Shown here piece by piece: positions 1 to 4,583 of a DNA stretch of 5,372 nucleotides (position 1 is its first letter; each line of letters begins with the position of its first letter). Below the pieces are notes generated by a model. The model searched no databases. It was not told the origin of the DNA and worked only from the letters and a program-made list of their open reading frames with translations. The DNA is from an uncultured Eggerthellaceae bacterium (GTDB lineage: Bacteria; Actinomycetota; Coriobacteriia; Coriobacteriales; Eggerthellaceae). The position numbers and the translations under genes are program-made. The stretch spans positions 1 through 5,372 of the forward strand of contig CAKTYF010000126.1 in assembly GCA_934631995.1 (NCBI GenBank), in the 5' to 3' direction.

Positions 1-578
1 TGCAGGTTCTTGGGGTTGTCGGCAATGTCCTTAACGGTTGCGGTCAGGCCAGCGCCATCCTTGAGCGTGATCAGGCCTTCCTGCTGGAGCAGCAGCAGAG
101 CGCGTGCCTCGTTCGTGGTGTCATCGGGAACGGCGACCACGGCGTCATCCTTAACATCGGTCAGAGACGAGGACTTGCCAGCGTAAATGCCGAACGGCTC
201 ATAGTGAACGTAGCCAACGCTGACCAAGTGGGTGCCGTTTTCCTGATTGAAGGAATCCAGGTAGTTGATGTGCTGGAAGTAGTTGGCGTCAAGTTCGCCC
301 TGCTCAACGTTGGTGTTCGGCAGCACGTAGTCGGTGAACTCGGTGACCTTGAGCGTGTAGCCTTCCTTTTCCAGCAGTGGAGCAACCGCGTCGGTCAGAA
401 TGTCGTAGTGGGGAACAGTGGCGCCCACGGTGATGACCTTGTTATCGCTGGCGGCAGAGGCGCTGCCCGATGCGCTGGCGGACGAGGACGAGCTGGACGA
501 GCAGCCAGCCAGGGCAAACACGGAAAGCGCCAGGGTTGCGGCAACCGCGCCTACCAAAACTTTCTTGTTGAACTTCAT
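1..578 (-). CDS. metQ: MetQ/NlpA-family methionine ABC transporter substrate-binding lipoprotein (partial, C-terminus off the left edge)
   Basis: This gene encodes the extracellular, lipid-anchored methionine-binding protein that should deliver substrate to a MetN/MetI importer. The 192 readable residues start at an ATG (576-578). Residues 1-25 are a lipoprotein signal peptide: a lysine-rich start, a hydrophobic core, then lipobox LAGC with Cys26 as the lipidation site. Seven serines and a Ser/Ala/Gly linker follow (27-44), typical of Gram-positive lipoproteins. The mature domain shows NlpA/MetQ hallmarks: FTDYVLPN (81-88), LDANYFQH (96-103), VAVPDDTTNEAR (148-159), LLLLQQEGLITLKDG (161-175) and a terminal NPKNL (188-192). 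Family members have about 270 residues, so roughly 75-80 are missing beyond position 1. An AAAGGA ribosome site lies 8 nt upstream. The metN and metI genes are not visible and may lie to the left. Family assignment is firm; methionine specificity is inferred from resemblance to MetQ. Confidence 0.93.
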   Translation of the reverse strand, partial: MKFNKKVLVGAVAATLALSVFALAGCSSSSSSSASASGSASAASDNKVITVGATVPHYDILTDAVAPLLEKEGYTLKVTEFTDYVLPNTNVEQGELDANYFQHINYLDSFNQENGTHLVSVGYVHYEPFGIYAGKSSSLTDVKDDAVVAVPDDTTNEARALLLLQQEGLITLKDGAGLTATVKDIADNPKNL

Positions 579-586
579 GGTTTGAA

Positions 587-592
587 TCCTTT
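587..592 (-). promoter_or_regulatory. Ribosome binding site of metQ
   Basis: On the minus strand AAAGGA is separated by 8 nt from the ATG at 578. It supports that start, which is also the only one that leaves a complete lipoprotein signal peptide. Confidence 0.75.
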
Positions 593-627
593 CGTTTGTC
601 GCGTGCTGCGACTTTTTTCTTGCAGTA

Positions 628-660
628 AACGTCGTTTTTCGAAAAGCGTTTTTTGACGTT
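628..660 (-). other. Inverted repeat in the metQ leader
   Basis: AACGTC (628-633) is complementary to GACGTT (655-660). Between them lies the perfect 10-bp palindrome TTTTCGAAAA (636-645). In the metQ transcript this would fold about 50-80 nt upstream of the start codon. There is no U-run after it on the minus strand, so it is not a normal terminator. It may be a leader structure or a regulator site; function unknown. Confidence 0.4.
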
Positions 661-664
661 GCTT

Positions 665-704
665 AGTATGCACCTTTTGGTTGAAAGGTGGTATTACTCA
701 TACT
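665..704 (-). other. Nested hairpin upstream of metQ
   Basis: CACCTTT (671-677) pairs perfectly with AAAGGTG (684-690) across a 6-nt loop. Outside it AGTATG (665-670) pairs with CATACT (699-704), leaving an 8-nt one-sided bulge (691-698). The structure could form in RNA if the metQ transcript begins upstream of it. It shows none of the conserved core of an S-box (SAM-I) riboswitch that I can recognise, nor a T-box. Confidence 0.4.
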
Positions 705-718
705 TAATACCTGGTATT
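690..718. promoter_or_regulatory. Three-half-site GGTATT operator-like array
   Basis: GGTATTA (690-696) is followed after 8 nt by its exact reverse complement TAATACC (705-711), then one T, then GGTATT (713-718). The right two half-sites form a 13-bp palindrome and the outer two are direct copies 23 bp apart. It sits in an AT-rich island (about 691-735) within GC-rich DNA, 112-140 bp upstream of metQ, where a promoter or operator would be expected. The regulator is unknown, and I could not pick a convincing -35/-10 pair for metQ. Confidence 0.45.
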
Positions 719-740
719 GAAATTTATCGAATACTGACGA

Positions 741-787
741 GGGGGAAGGGGAGAAGGGGACAGGCGAAGGGGAAGGGGGAAGGAGGG
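741..787 (+). other. G-tract cluster, putative G-quadruplex motif
   Basis: Six guanine runs of 5, 4, 4, 4, 5 and 3 nt (741-745, 748-751, 756-759, 769-772, 775-779, 785-787) are separated mostly by short purine linkers of 2-5 nt, with one 9-nt gap. This meets the general pattern for intrastrand G-quadruplex formation on the plus strand if the long loop is allowed; the minus strand is a C-rich pyrimidine tract. It lies immediately distal to the metQ AT-rich island. Confidence 0.4.
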
Positions 788-804
788 TGCAGGCGGCGCG
801 ATGG

Positions 805-833
805 CCCGGCGGCTCGAGGCGTCAGCCGCTGGG
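805..833 (+). other. Stem-loop in the metQ-pit intergenic region
   Basis: Positions 805-814 pair with 824-833 to form a 10-bp stem with one G-U wobble and a 9-nt loop (815-823). On the minus strand the wobble becomes an A-C mismatch, so the structure is more stable as a plus-strand RNA. No U-run follows it. Role unknown. Confidence 0.4.
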
Positions 834-853
834 TGTGCGGGTGCCGGCGGCGC

Positions 854-882
854 AAAAGGTGAAAAAGACCCCGTCACTTTTT
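854..882. terminator. Possible terminator-like hairpin
   Basis: AAAAGGTGA (854-862) pairs with TCACTTTTT (874-882) over 9 bp with one G-U, around an 11-nt loop. The arms consist of an A-run and a T-run around a short GTGA/TCAC core, resembling a weak bidirectional terminator. No gene reads into it from either side, so its use is doubtful. Confidence 0.25.
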
Positions 883-923
883 AACATGCTAGCGCTTCTT
901 TAGCCCACGCCCGCGCGGGTTGC

Positions 924-959
924 CTGCGGATCGCTTCGCTAAACGCGATGATGCCGCAG
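924..959. other. Long stem-loop 240 bp upstream of pit
   Basis: CTGCGG (924-929) pairs with CCGCAG (954-959) and the adjoining ATCGC (930-934) pairs with GCGAT (945-949). This gives 11 bp interrupted only by a 4-nt bulge (950-953), with a 10-nt loop. No T-run follows on either strand, so it is not a standard terminator. It could be part of an untranslated leader or a small RNA. Confidence 0.4.
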
Positions 960-1190
960 TAACGAAAACAGCACCATCAATGCATTTGCTGCGAGAAGTA
1001 GTGCAGTGCTGTTGTAAAATAGCGCATGGTCAGTGACGCGCCGGCGTGGCGTGGCTGCCCAGTGCGTCGATTTTGCTTTTCAGCGTCTTCTGTGGGGGGT
1101 GCGACCTGCGATGGAGGCGAGATAGGCAAATCAAGATGCAATTCGCAGGAAGTGCGAGCGACTGCGAACGCAACTAATAATATAGAGAAT

Positions 1191-1194
1191 AGGA
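1191..1194 (+). promoter_or_regulatory. Ribosome binding site of pit
   Basis: AGGA sits 5 nt before the ATG at 1200. It favours that start over the in-frame upstream ATG at 1026, which has no purine-rich site next to it. Confidence 0.6.
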
Positions 1195-1199
1195 TTCGC

Positions 1200-2246
1200 A
1201 TGGATCTTTCACTGGGTGCATTGTTCGTTCAGATGGCGACGTATCCAACATTGGGCGTCATCTTGGCACTCGTTATTGGTGTTACTCTTATTGCGGGCGC
1301 GACTGACGCGCCAAACGCCATTGCAACCGCTGTTTCCACACGTTGCATGAAGCCGGGGACCGCATTGGCCCTGGCTGCGGTGTTTAATTTCGTGGGCTTG
1401 ATGGGCATGACCTACATTTCCACCGCGGTTGCCCACACCATGTTCAGCATGGTCGATTTCACCGGCGACCCCCATTTAGCGCTTATGGCGCTCATGGCGG
1501 CCATGGTGGCATCCATTGGATGGGGCGTGTTTTGCTGGTTCCAAGGCATCCCCGCATCGAAGTCGCATTCGCTAATTGCGGGCATCACCGGTGCCGCCAT
1601 TGCGCTGAATGGCATTGGTGCCGTTGTGATCAACGAATGGGCGAAAGTCATTTATGGCATGCTGTTTTCCCTGTTCGCGGGCTTTGCGCTGGGGTGGCTT
1701 GCCGTGCGTTTGATTGAAAAGCTGTTCGCGCAATGTGATCGTCGCAGAAGCAATAAGATTTGCACGGGCGTCATGGATGTATGCGCTGTTATTTTGTCGG
1801 GCCTGCATGGCGCGCAAGATGGCCAAAAGTTCATGTCCATTGCGCTTTTGGGCTTCATGCTGAGCTTTGGCATTGAAGACACCACGGGTACCAGTTTCCC
1901 GCTGTGGCTCATGATTCTGTGCTCTGCCGCTATCTCGCTTGGCACGCTCATCGGTGGCAAGCGCATTATCAAGTCGGTTGCCATGGACATGGTCAAGCTC
2001 GATAAATACCAGGGTGTTGCCGCTTCCGCTAGCACTGCCATCACGCTTCTGATTTCCACGCTCACCGGCATGCCCGTTTCCACGAGCCATTGTTCCACCA
2101 GCGCCATTATGGGCGTGGGTGCCAGCAGAAACGCGCGCGAGGTGAAGTGGAACATCGCTGGCAACATGGTGAAAGCCTGGATTCTTACGTTCCCGTGCTG
2201 CGGCTTTATCGGTTGGGCATTGGCGAACCTGTTCATGATGTTCTAG
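1200..2246 (+). CDS. pit: PiT-family inorganic phosphate permease
   Basis: This is a 348-residue integral membrane transporter of the PiT family (PF01384), which imports phosphate, often as a metal-phosphate complex, driven by an ion gradient. Members carry two inverted halves, both visible here. The first half has GATDAPNAIATAV (33-45) after a first membrane helix (about 17-32) and GIPASKSHSLIAGITGA (116-132). The second half has HGAQDGQK (203-210) and GMPVSTSHCSTSAIMGVG (290-307). The stretch GKRIIKSVAMD (253-263), before a Lys/Tyr-rich turn, is the usual cytoplasmic segment between halves. Multiple hydrophobic helices fill the rest. The length matches the short bacterial PiT class rather than the roughly 500-residue E. 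coli PitA. The ATG at 1200 was chosen because the protein then begins right before its first helix and has a ribosome site. No PhoU-like (DUF47) partner gene lies beside it, although one often accompanies this class. Family is certain; phosphate as substrate is inferred from the family. Confidence 0.93.
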   Translation: MDLSLGALFVQMATYPTLGVILALVIGVTLIAGATDAPNAIATAVSTRCMKPGTALALAAVFNFVGLMGMTYISTAVAHTMFSMVDFTGDPHLALMALMAAMVASIGWGVFCWFQGIPASKSHSLIAGITGAAIALNGIGAVVINEWAKVIYGMLFSLFAGFALGWLAVRLIEKLFAQCDRRRSNKICTGVMDVCAVILSGLHGAQDGQKFMSIALLGFMLSFGIEDTTGTSFPLWLMILCSAAISLGTLIGGKRIIKSVAMDMVKLDKYQGVAASASTAITLLISTLTGMPVSTSHCSTSAIMGVGASRNAREVKWNIAGNMVKAWILTFPCCGFIGWALANLFMMF

Positions 2247-2276
2247 CTGTTAGCTATCTTTTCGGTTGTTTTTAGG

Positions 2277-2305
2277 GCGCCCAATGCGATGTTCGCGTTG
2301 GGCGC
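2277..2305 (+). terminator. Probable terminator hairpin of pit
   Basis: Starting 31 bp after the pit stop, 2277-2288 pairs with 2294-2305. This 12-bp GC-rich stem has one G-U wobble and a 5-nt loop. The DNA after it is T-rich but broken (TTCGG, then CTTCC and TTTTGATCTTTT about 25 nt on), so the U-tract is weak. Position and stem strength still make it the best candidate terminator for pit. Confidence 0.55.
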
Positions 2306-2400
2306 TTCGGCGTCTTCGCTTCCTTTTGATCTTTTGGCTACGTCCGGAGCACCTCGTTCAGATGCGCCGCAATTTCATTCGCGCTGAGCACCGCTGCTGC

Positions 2401-2540
2401 CTGGCTTTCTTGCTCTTCTTGCTCTCCTGGTGCTCCTTCCCCCGTTATTCCTTGCTTCCCCGCTCTCCTGCTTTTCCGGTGCTTCTTCGTCCGCTGTTCC
2501 CCGCGCTCTGCCGTCCGCATGCTCCGCTCGCTTCGTTGCG
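2401..2540. other. Strongly pyrimidine-biased stretch with tandem TTCTTGCTC
   Basis: Across 140 nt of the plus strand I count only 2 adenines and 28 guanines, so nearly 80% of the bases are pyrimidines. It begins with two perfect tandem copies of the 9-mer TTCTTGCTC (2407-2415 and 2416-2424), followed by looser CTTCC/GCTCC variations. On the minus strand it reads as a purine-rich AGAGCAAGAAG-like tract encoding Arg/Glu/Lys/Ser-rich peptides. No function is assigned. Confidence 0.5.
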
Positions 2541-2561
2541 ATTCCGCCTTCCGAGGGATCG

Positions 2562-2613
2562 CTTGTTGGAAATTGGCCCTTGAATTCGGGCAAATCGACG
2601 ATACTCGGTGGTC
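2562..2613 (-). repeat. Intergenic repeat, copy A (inverted relative to copy B)
   Basis: Read on the minus strand from 2613 to 2562, this matches 2741-2792 on the plus strand without gaps at 41 of 52 positions. The first 31 nt match at 28 positions, including TATCGTCGATT and GCCCGAATT. Next come 10 nt that are not conserved, then an identical TTTCCAACAAG. On its distal side a stem-loop is possible (GCGATTCC at 2539-2546 with GGGATCGC at 2555-2562, one G-U), echoing the hairpin attached to copy B. Confidence 0.7.
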
Positions 2614-2670
2614 TGACCGACTGCCGATTGTTTGCCGTTGAGGGCTGTCTAATCCAGCGGTTGTCTGACC
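2606..2670 (-). repeat. 13-bp direct repeat beside copy A
   Basis: CGGTGGTCTGACC (2606-2618) and CGGTTGTCTGACC (2658-2670) differ at one position and lie 52 bp apart. The first overlaps the inner end of repeat copy A. It may be a remnant of a further partial duplication of that element. Confidence 0.4.
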
Positions 2671-2740
2671 TGGTGTTTTATTGACGCGGTTTTTCGAAGA
2701 ACGCAGCAAGACTCCCAAAAGAGGTGGATTTGCGTCTTCG

Positions 2741-2792
2741 GACCGCCGAATATCGTCGATTAGCCCGAATTTACCCCCGCTTTTCCAACAAG
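2741..2792 (+). repeat. Intergenic repeat, copy B
   Basis: This is the plus-strand partner of copy A: TATCGTCGATT, GCCCGAATT, a variable 10-nt block, then TTTCCAACAAG in identical register. The 127 bp between the two copies contain no recognisable transposase or other gene. In copy B the final CAACAAG is also the left base of a 12-bp hairpin (2786-2814). The conserved part can be read as a peptide fragment (EYRR.ARI....SNK) in both copies, but neither has a start with a ribosome site, so I treat it as a DNA or RNA repeat. Confidence 0.7.
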
Positions 2793-2814
2793 GGGGCGCC
2801 AAGCCCCCTTGTTG
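2786..2814. terminator. Strong GC hairpin at the end of repeat copy B
   Basis: CAACAAGGGGGC (2786-2797) pairs perfectly with GCCCCCTTGTTG (2803-2814), leaving a 5-nt loop. It is the most stable stem in the window. It lies 106 nt downstream of the kinase stop codon on the minus strand and could end that transcript. However, the sequence after it is GGAAAAG on the minus strand and CTTTCGG on the plus strand, so a proper U-tract is missing in both directions. It may therefore be a structural part of the repeat rather than a terminator. Confidence 0.45.
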
Positions 2815-2831
2815 CTTTCGGCGTCTGCGGC

Positions 2832-2869
2832 CTCCGATTTGAATCGGAGCAAGAAAGACGCTCTGCTCC
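2832..2869. other. Two overlapping, mutually exclusive hairpins
   Basis: CTCCGATT (2832-2839) is the exact complement of AATCGGAG (2842-2849), a near-perfect 18-bp palindrome. GGAGCA (2846-2851) also pairs with TGCTCC (2864-2869). The two stems share 2846-2849, so only one can be complete at a time. A run of six A (T on the minus strand) follows at 2870-2875. The site lies 45-88 bp from the kinase stop. Confidence 0.4.
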
Positions 2870-2919
2870 AAAAAATGCCTTCGTTGTTCCTAGCGCCCGC
2901 TGCTGCCGCTGCAGCGAAC

Positions 2920-4236
2920 TTAACCCTCGGCGCGGGGGAGGCGCGCGGTAAACGTGGTGCCGTCTTCGGCGGAGCTCGTCACGCTCAGTTCTCCGCCGTG
3001 TTGCTGCACGATTTTCTGGGCGATCGCTAATCCCAGGCCAAAGCTGTGTTCGCCATCGTTGTTGCTGCGGTCGCGCGACTTGTCGCTCCGGTAGAAGCGG
3101 TCGAACACGTGTGGGATGTCCTGGGGATCAATGGGGCATCCCCAGTTGTGGACGCTTAAAACGCAATTGCGACCTGCTGCTTTAAGAGAAACCGTTATGC
3201 TTGTGTCCCTTTCGGCGTACTTGCATGCGTTATCGACTAGCGTGCCAATCAGGCGCTGGAGTTTTGTAGGGTCGCCAACAACCATCATATCGGAATCGAT
3301 GTCATCGTTGATCATAACGCCGCGCTCGAACGCAACGGCTTCGAACTGCAGCGAGGCCCGCTCTGCCATCTCGCTCATGTTGACGTGCTCTGTCGTCGCG
3401 GCTTGAGCCACCGCGTTTTCCGGCTGGGCGAGCGCTAGCATATCAAGCACCAGGTGCTCCATGTTTTGCGCTTCGTCCTGGATGCCCTCAATCCACTGGC
3501 TTTGTTCCGCGATGGTCGCTTGCGGCTTCTTCAGGGCAATGGAGGCGTTTGCCATGATCACGGTAAGCGGCGTTTTCATCTCGTGCGACGCATCGGCGAT
3601 GAATTGCTGCTGGCTATCCCAGGCACGCTGCACAGGGCGCAGCGCCCACCGAGAAAAAGCCCAGGCCAGCGCCAGCACCAAAAGCATAATGGCGATTCCG
3701 ACCATGATAAGCGAGCGGTTGAGGTTCGCGGCGTCATCTACAATTCCGCGGTCGGCGAATGCGTAGCACACCGAGCCATCGTCGCGCGTGATTTTCTTGT
3801 AAAACAGACCCTCGTCCGCCAAAAATCCCTGTTCATCGGGTGAGAAGAACGTAGATTCCAAAATAGTTTGCAACGTTTCGTCGTCAACAATGGCGGTGGA
3901 GAAGCGGTTAATGTTGATGACCGAGGAGATCTCGCCATCGTTTTCTCGGGCAATGTAAAGCGCAATGGGAAACGGCCACGAGACCTCTTTTTTGTCGCCG
4001 ATGCGCGGTGGTTTGGCGCCTTCGGCAGGGGGGTCAAGGTCGCGCGGGCCCTTTGTGACAACGGTTTCCAGAGCGGCATTAAGCTCAACGTAGACCGATG
4101 CGATTCTTTGATTTTGATTTGACCAGGCAATATACGCGAATGAAACCGCCAAGATAAGCGCTGCCACACCGCAAATGAGTGCGGTGAATTTCAGGTGCAG
4201 CTTGGAGAGCAGATCTTTTTCGGTGTGCGCGGTCAT
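2920..4236 (-). CDS. Membrane sensor histidine kinase (HisKA/HATPase_c)
   Basis: This 438-residue kinase autophosphorylates on histidine and should pass phosphate to the regulator encoded just upstream. Membrane helix 1 spans about residues 18-38, an extracytoplasmic domain of about 135 residues follows (39-174), and helix 2 is about 176-195. The H-box is FIADASHEMKTPLTVI with His218, the N-box LVDNACKYA with Asn336, the F-box DRFYRSD (379-385) and the G2 box FGLGLAIA (399-406). The G1 box reads HNWGCPID, with Asn364 where many kinases have Asp; this N-x-G form is common in Gram-positive kinases. Only about 20 residues (RPVQRAWDSQQQ...) join helix 2 to the H-box, so a full HAMP domain is missing. 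The sensor domain is not one I recognise and the signal is unknown. ATG 4236 was chosen because AAAGG lies 9 nt upstream and it opens directly into a normal N-terminus; the frame stays open 82 codons further. Confidence 0.93.
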   Translation of the reverse strand: MTAHTEKDLLSKLHLKFTALICGVAALILAVSFAYIAWSNQNQRIASVYVELNAALETVVTKGPRDLDPPAEGAKPPRIGDKKEVSWPFPIALYIARENDGEISSVININRFSTAIVDDETLQTILESTFFSPDEQGFLADEGLFYKKITRDDGSVCYAFADRGIVDDAANLNRSLIMVGIAIMLLVLALAWAFSRWALRPVQRAWDSQQQFIADASHEMKTPLTVIMANASIALKKPQATIAEQSQWIEGIQDEAQNMEHLVLDMLALAQPENAVAQAATTEHVNMSEMAERASLQFEAVAFERGVMINDDIDSDMMVVGDPTKLQRLIGTLVDNACKYAERDTSITVSLKAAGRNCVLSVHNWGCPIDPQDIPHVFDRFYRSDKSRDRSNNDGEHSFGLGLAIAQKIVQQHGGELSVTSSAEDGTTFTARLPRAEG

Positions 4237-4245
4237 GGTGCAGTG

Positions 4246-4250
4246 CCTTT
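4246..4250 (-). promoter_or_regulatory. Ribosome binding site of the histidine kinase
   Basis: AAAGG on the minus strand with a 9-nt spacer precedes the ATG at 4236. It decides the start, because the reading frame remains open upstream to a TTG at 4482 that has no comparable site. Confidence 0.65.
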
Positions 4251-4277
4251 CGTGTTCGGCGGCGGTTATGGTTGTGG

Positions 4278-4363
4278 GGAAGGTGTCGCTGGTGGGTTGT
4301 GCAGGTGGCAAGTGATGGGCTATGCCGGCAGCAACGCTGGAAGGCGTCGCTGGTGGGTCGTGC
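4278..4363. repeat. Direct repeat pair, 61 bp apart, in the spacer
   Basis: Positions 4278-4302 and 4339-4363 match at 23 of 25 bases, sharing GGAAGG and GTCGCTGGTGGGT in register. The 61-bp offset is not a multiple of three, which argues that the duplicated DNA was not coding when copied. This suggests that local duplication enlarged the spacer. Confidence 0.6.
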
Positions 4364-4583
4364 GGACGGTGCTGCTGGCGGGCGTTACCGGCGGCACCGC
4401 CGTTGGCAACGAGCAGCTGCGGCGGCTGTGCCAGCGGACCTCGCACCCGCGTTGTCTGCCGCGCAACATCTGTTGGCGGCAAGCGGCATCAGCACCGGCG
4501 GCGAGCGTCCGTCGCGGAGTTGCCGCCAGCATCATCGGCGAGCAGCGACATTGGCACGAGCTGCGCGAGCGCCCATCGCGGCG

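Larger units (their letters stand above)
579..1199. other. 621-bp divergent intergenic region between metQ and pit
   Basis: No convincing coding sequence was found. The left third is the probable metQ control region (hairpins and GGTATT array). The centre has the G-tract cluster. The right half has hairpins at 805-833, 854-882 and 924-959, the perfect palindrome CCCGCGCGGG (910-919), and an 8-bp inverted repeat AACAGCAC (967-974) / GTGCTGTT (1006-1013). A TAAAAT at 1015-1020 could be a -10 element for pit, but no good -35 stands at the right distance. The frame of pit is open back to 1026, but those 58 codons encode a hydrophilic, Arg/Cys-rich peptide unlike a PiT N-terminus, so I leave them non-coding. 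Confidence 0.6.
2247..2919. other. 673-bp gene-poor convergent region between pit and the kinase
   Basis: Several open frames cross this region on both strands, but all encode Arg/Ser/Pro-rich or otherwise unrecognisable low-complexity products starting mostly at TTG or without ribosome sites, so I call none of them genes. What is visible is the pit hairpin (2277-2305), a pyrimidine-biased stretch (about 2401-2540), an inverted pair of related 52-bp sequences, and a series of strong hairpins up to the kinase stop codon. The region looks like accumulated intergenic repeat material. Confidence 0.6.
4237..4583. other. 347-bp GC-rich spacer between response regulator and kinase genes
   Basis: Paired regulator and kinase genes usually overlap or lie within a few tens of bases; here 347 bp separate them. 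The centre is near 70% GC or higher (45 of 60 bases in 4381-4440). Frames are open by composition: the kinase frame back to 4482, and the regulator frame onward from its TAG to 4320. Their products are Ala/Arg/Pro/Cys-rich and unlike any domain I know. No clear promoter or terminator is visible, so the two genes are probably still co-transcribed through it. Confidence 0.55.

Noticed and set aside
204..656. Long plus-strand open frame opposite metQ
   Set aside because: It is the antisense shadow of the metQ coding sequence, which has a signal peptide and clear family motifs.
579..740. SAM (S-box) riboswitch or T-box leader for metQ
   Set aside because: None of the conserved core segments I know for these families are visible; only generic hairpins are present.
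1026..1199. 58-codon N-terminal extension of the phosphate permease
   Set aside because: It is hydrophilic and Cys/Arg-rich, unlike PiT N-termini, and the ATG at 1200 has a ribosome site and opens directly into the first membrane region.
2581..2773. Small insertion sequence or MITE bounded by the inverted repeats
   Set aside because: No target-site duplication is visible outside the repeats and no transposase lies between them, so I report a repeat pair without calling it a mobile element.
2831..2850. tRNA T-arm-like sequence (TTTGAATC inside a CTCCG/CGGAG stem)
   Set aside because: The loop has 8 nt rather than 7, and no acceptor, D or anticodon arms can be built upstream; it is a simple palindrome.
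2338..2871. Open frame of 177 codons on the minus strand between pit and the kinase
   Set aside because: It starts at TTG, has no clear ribosome site, encodes a low-complexity Arg/Ser/Glu-rich product, and runs across the inverted repeats and the hairpin; the openness follows from base composition.
2724..2951. Plus-strand open frame of 75 codons covering repeat copy B and its hairpin
   Set aside because: Although it reads EYRRLARIYPRFSNK across the repeat, its start is GTG without a strong ribosome site, and its end runs antisense into the kinase's 3' end. I kept it as a repeat rather than a gene.
4237..4482. 82-codon N-terminal extension of the histidine kinase
   Set aside because: The upstream start is TTG, the peptide is Pro/Ala/His-rich low complexity, and ATG 4236 has its own ribosome site just before a typical kinase N-terminus.
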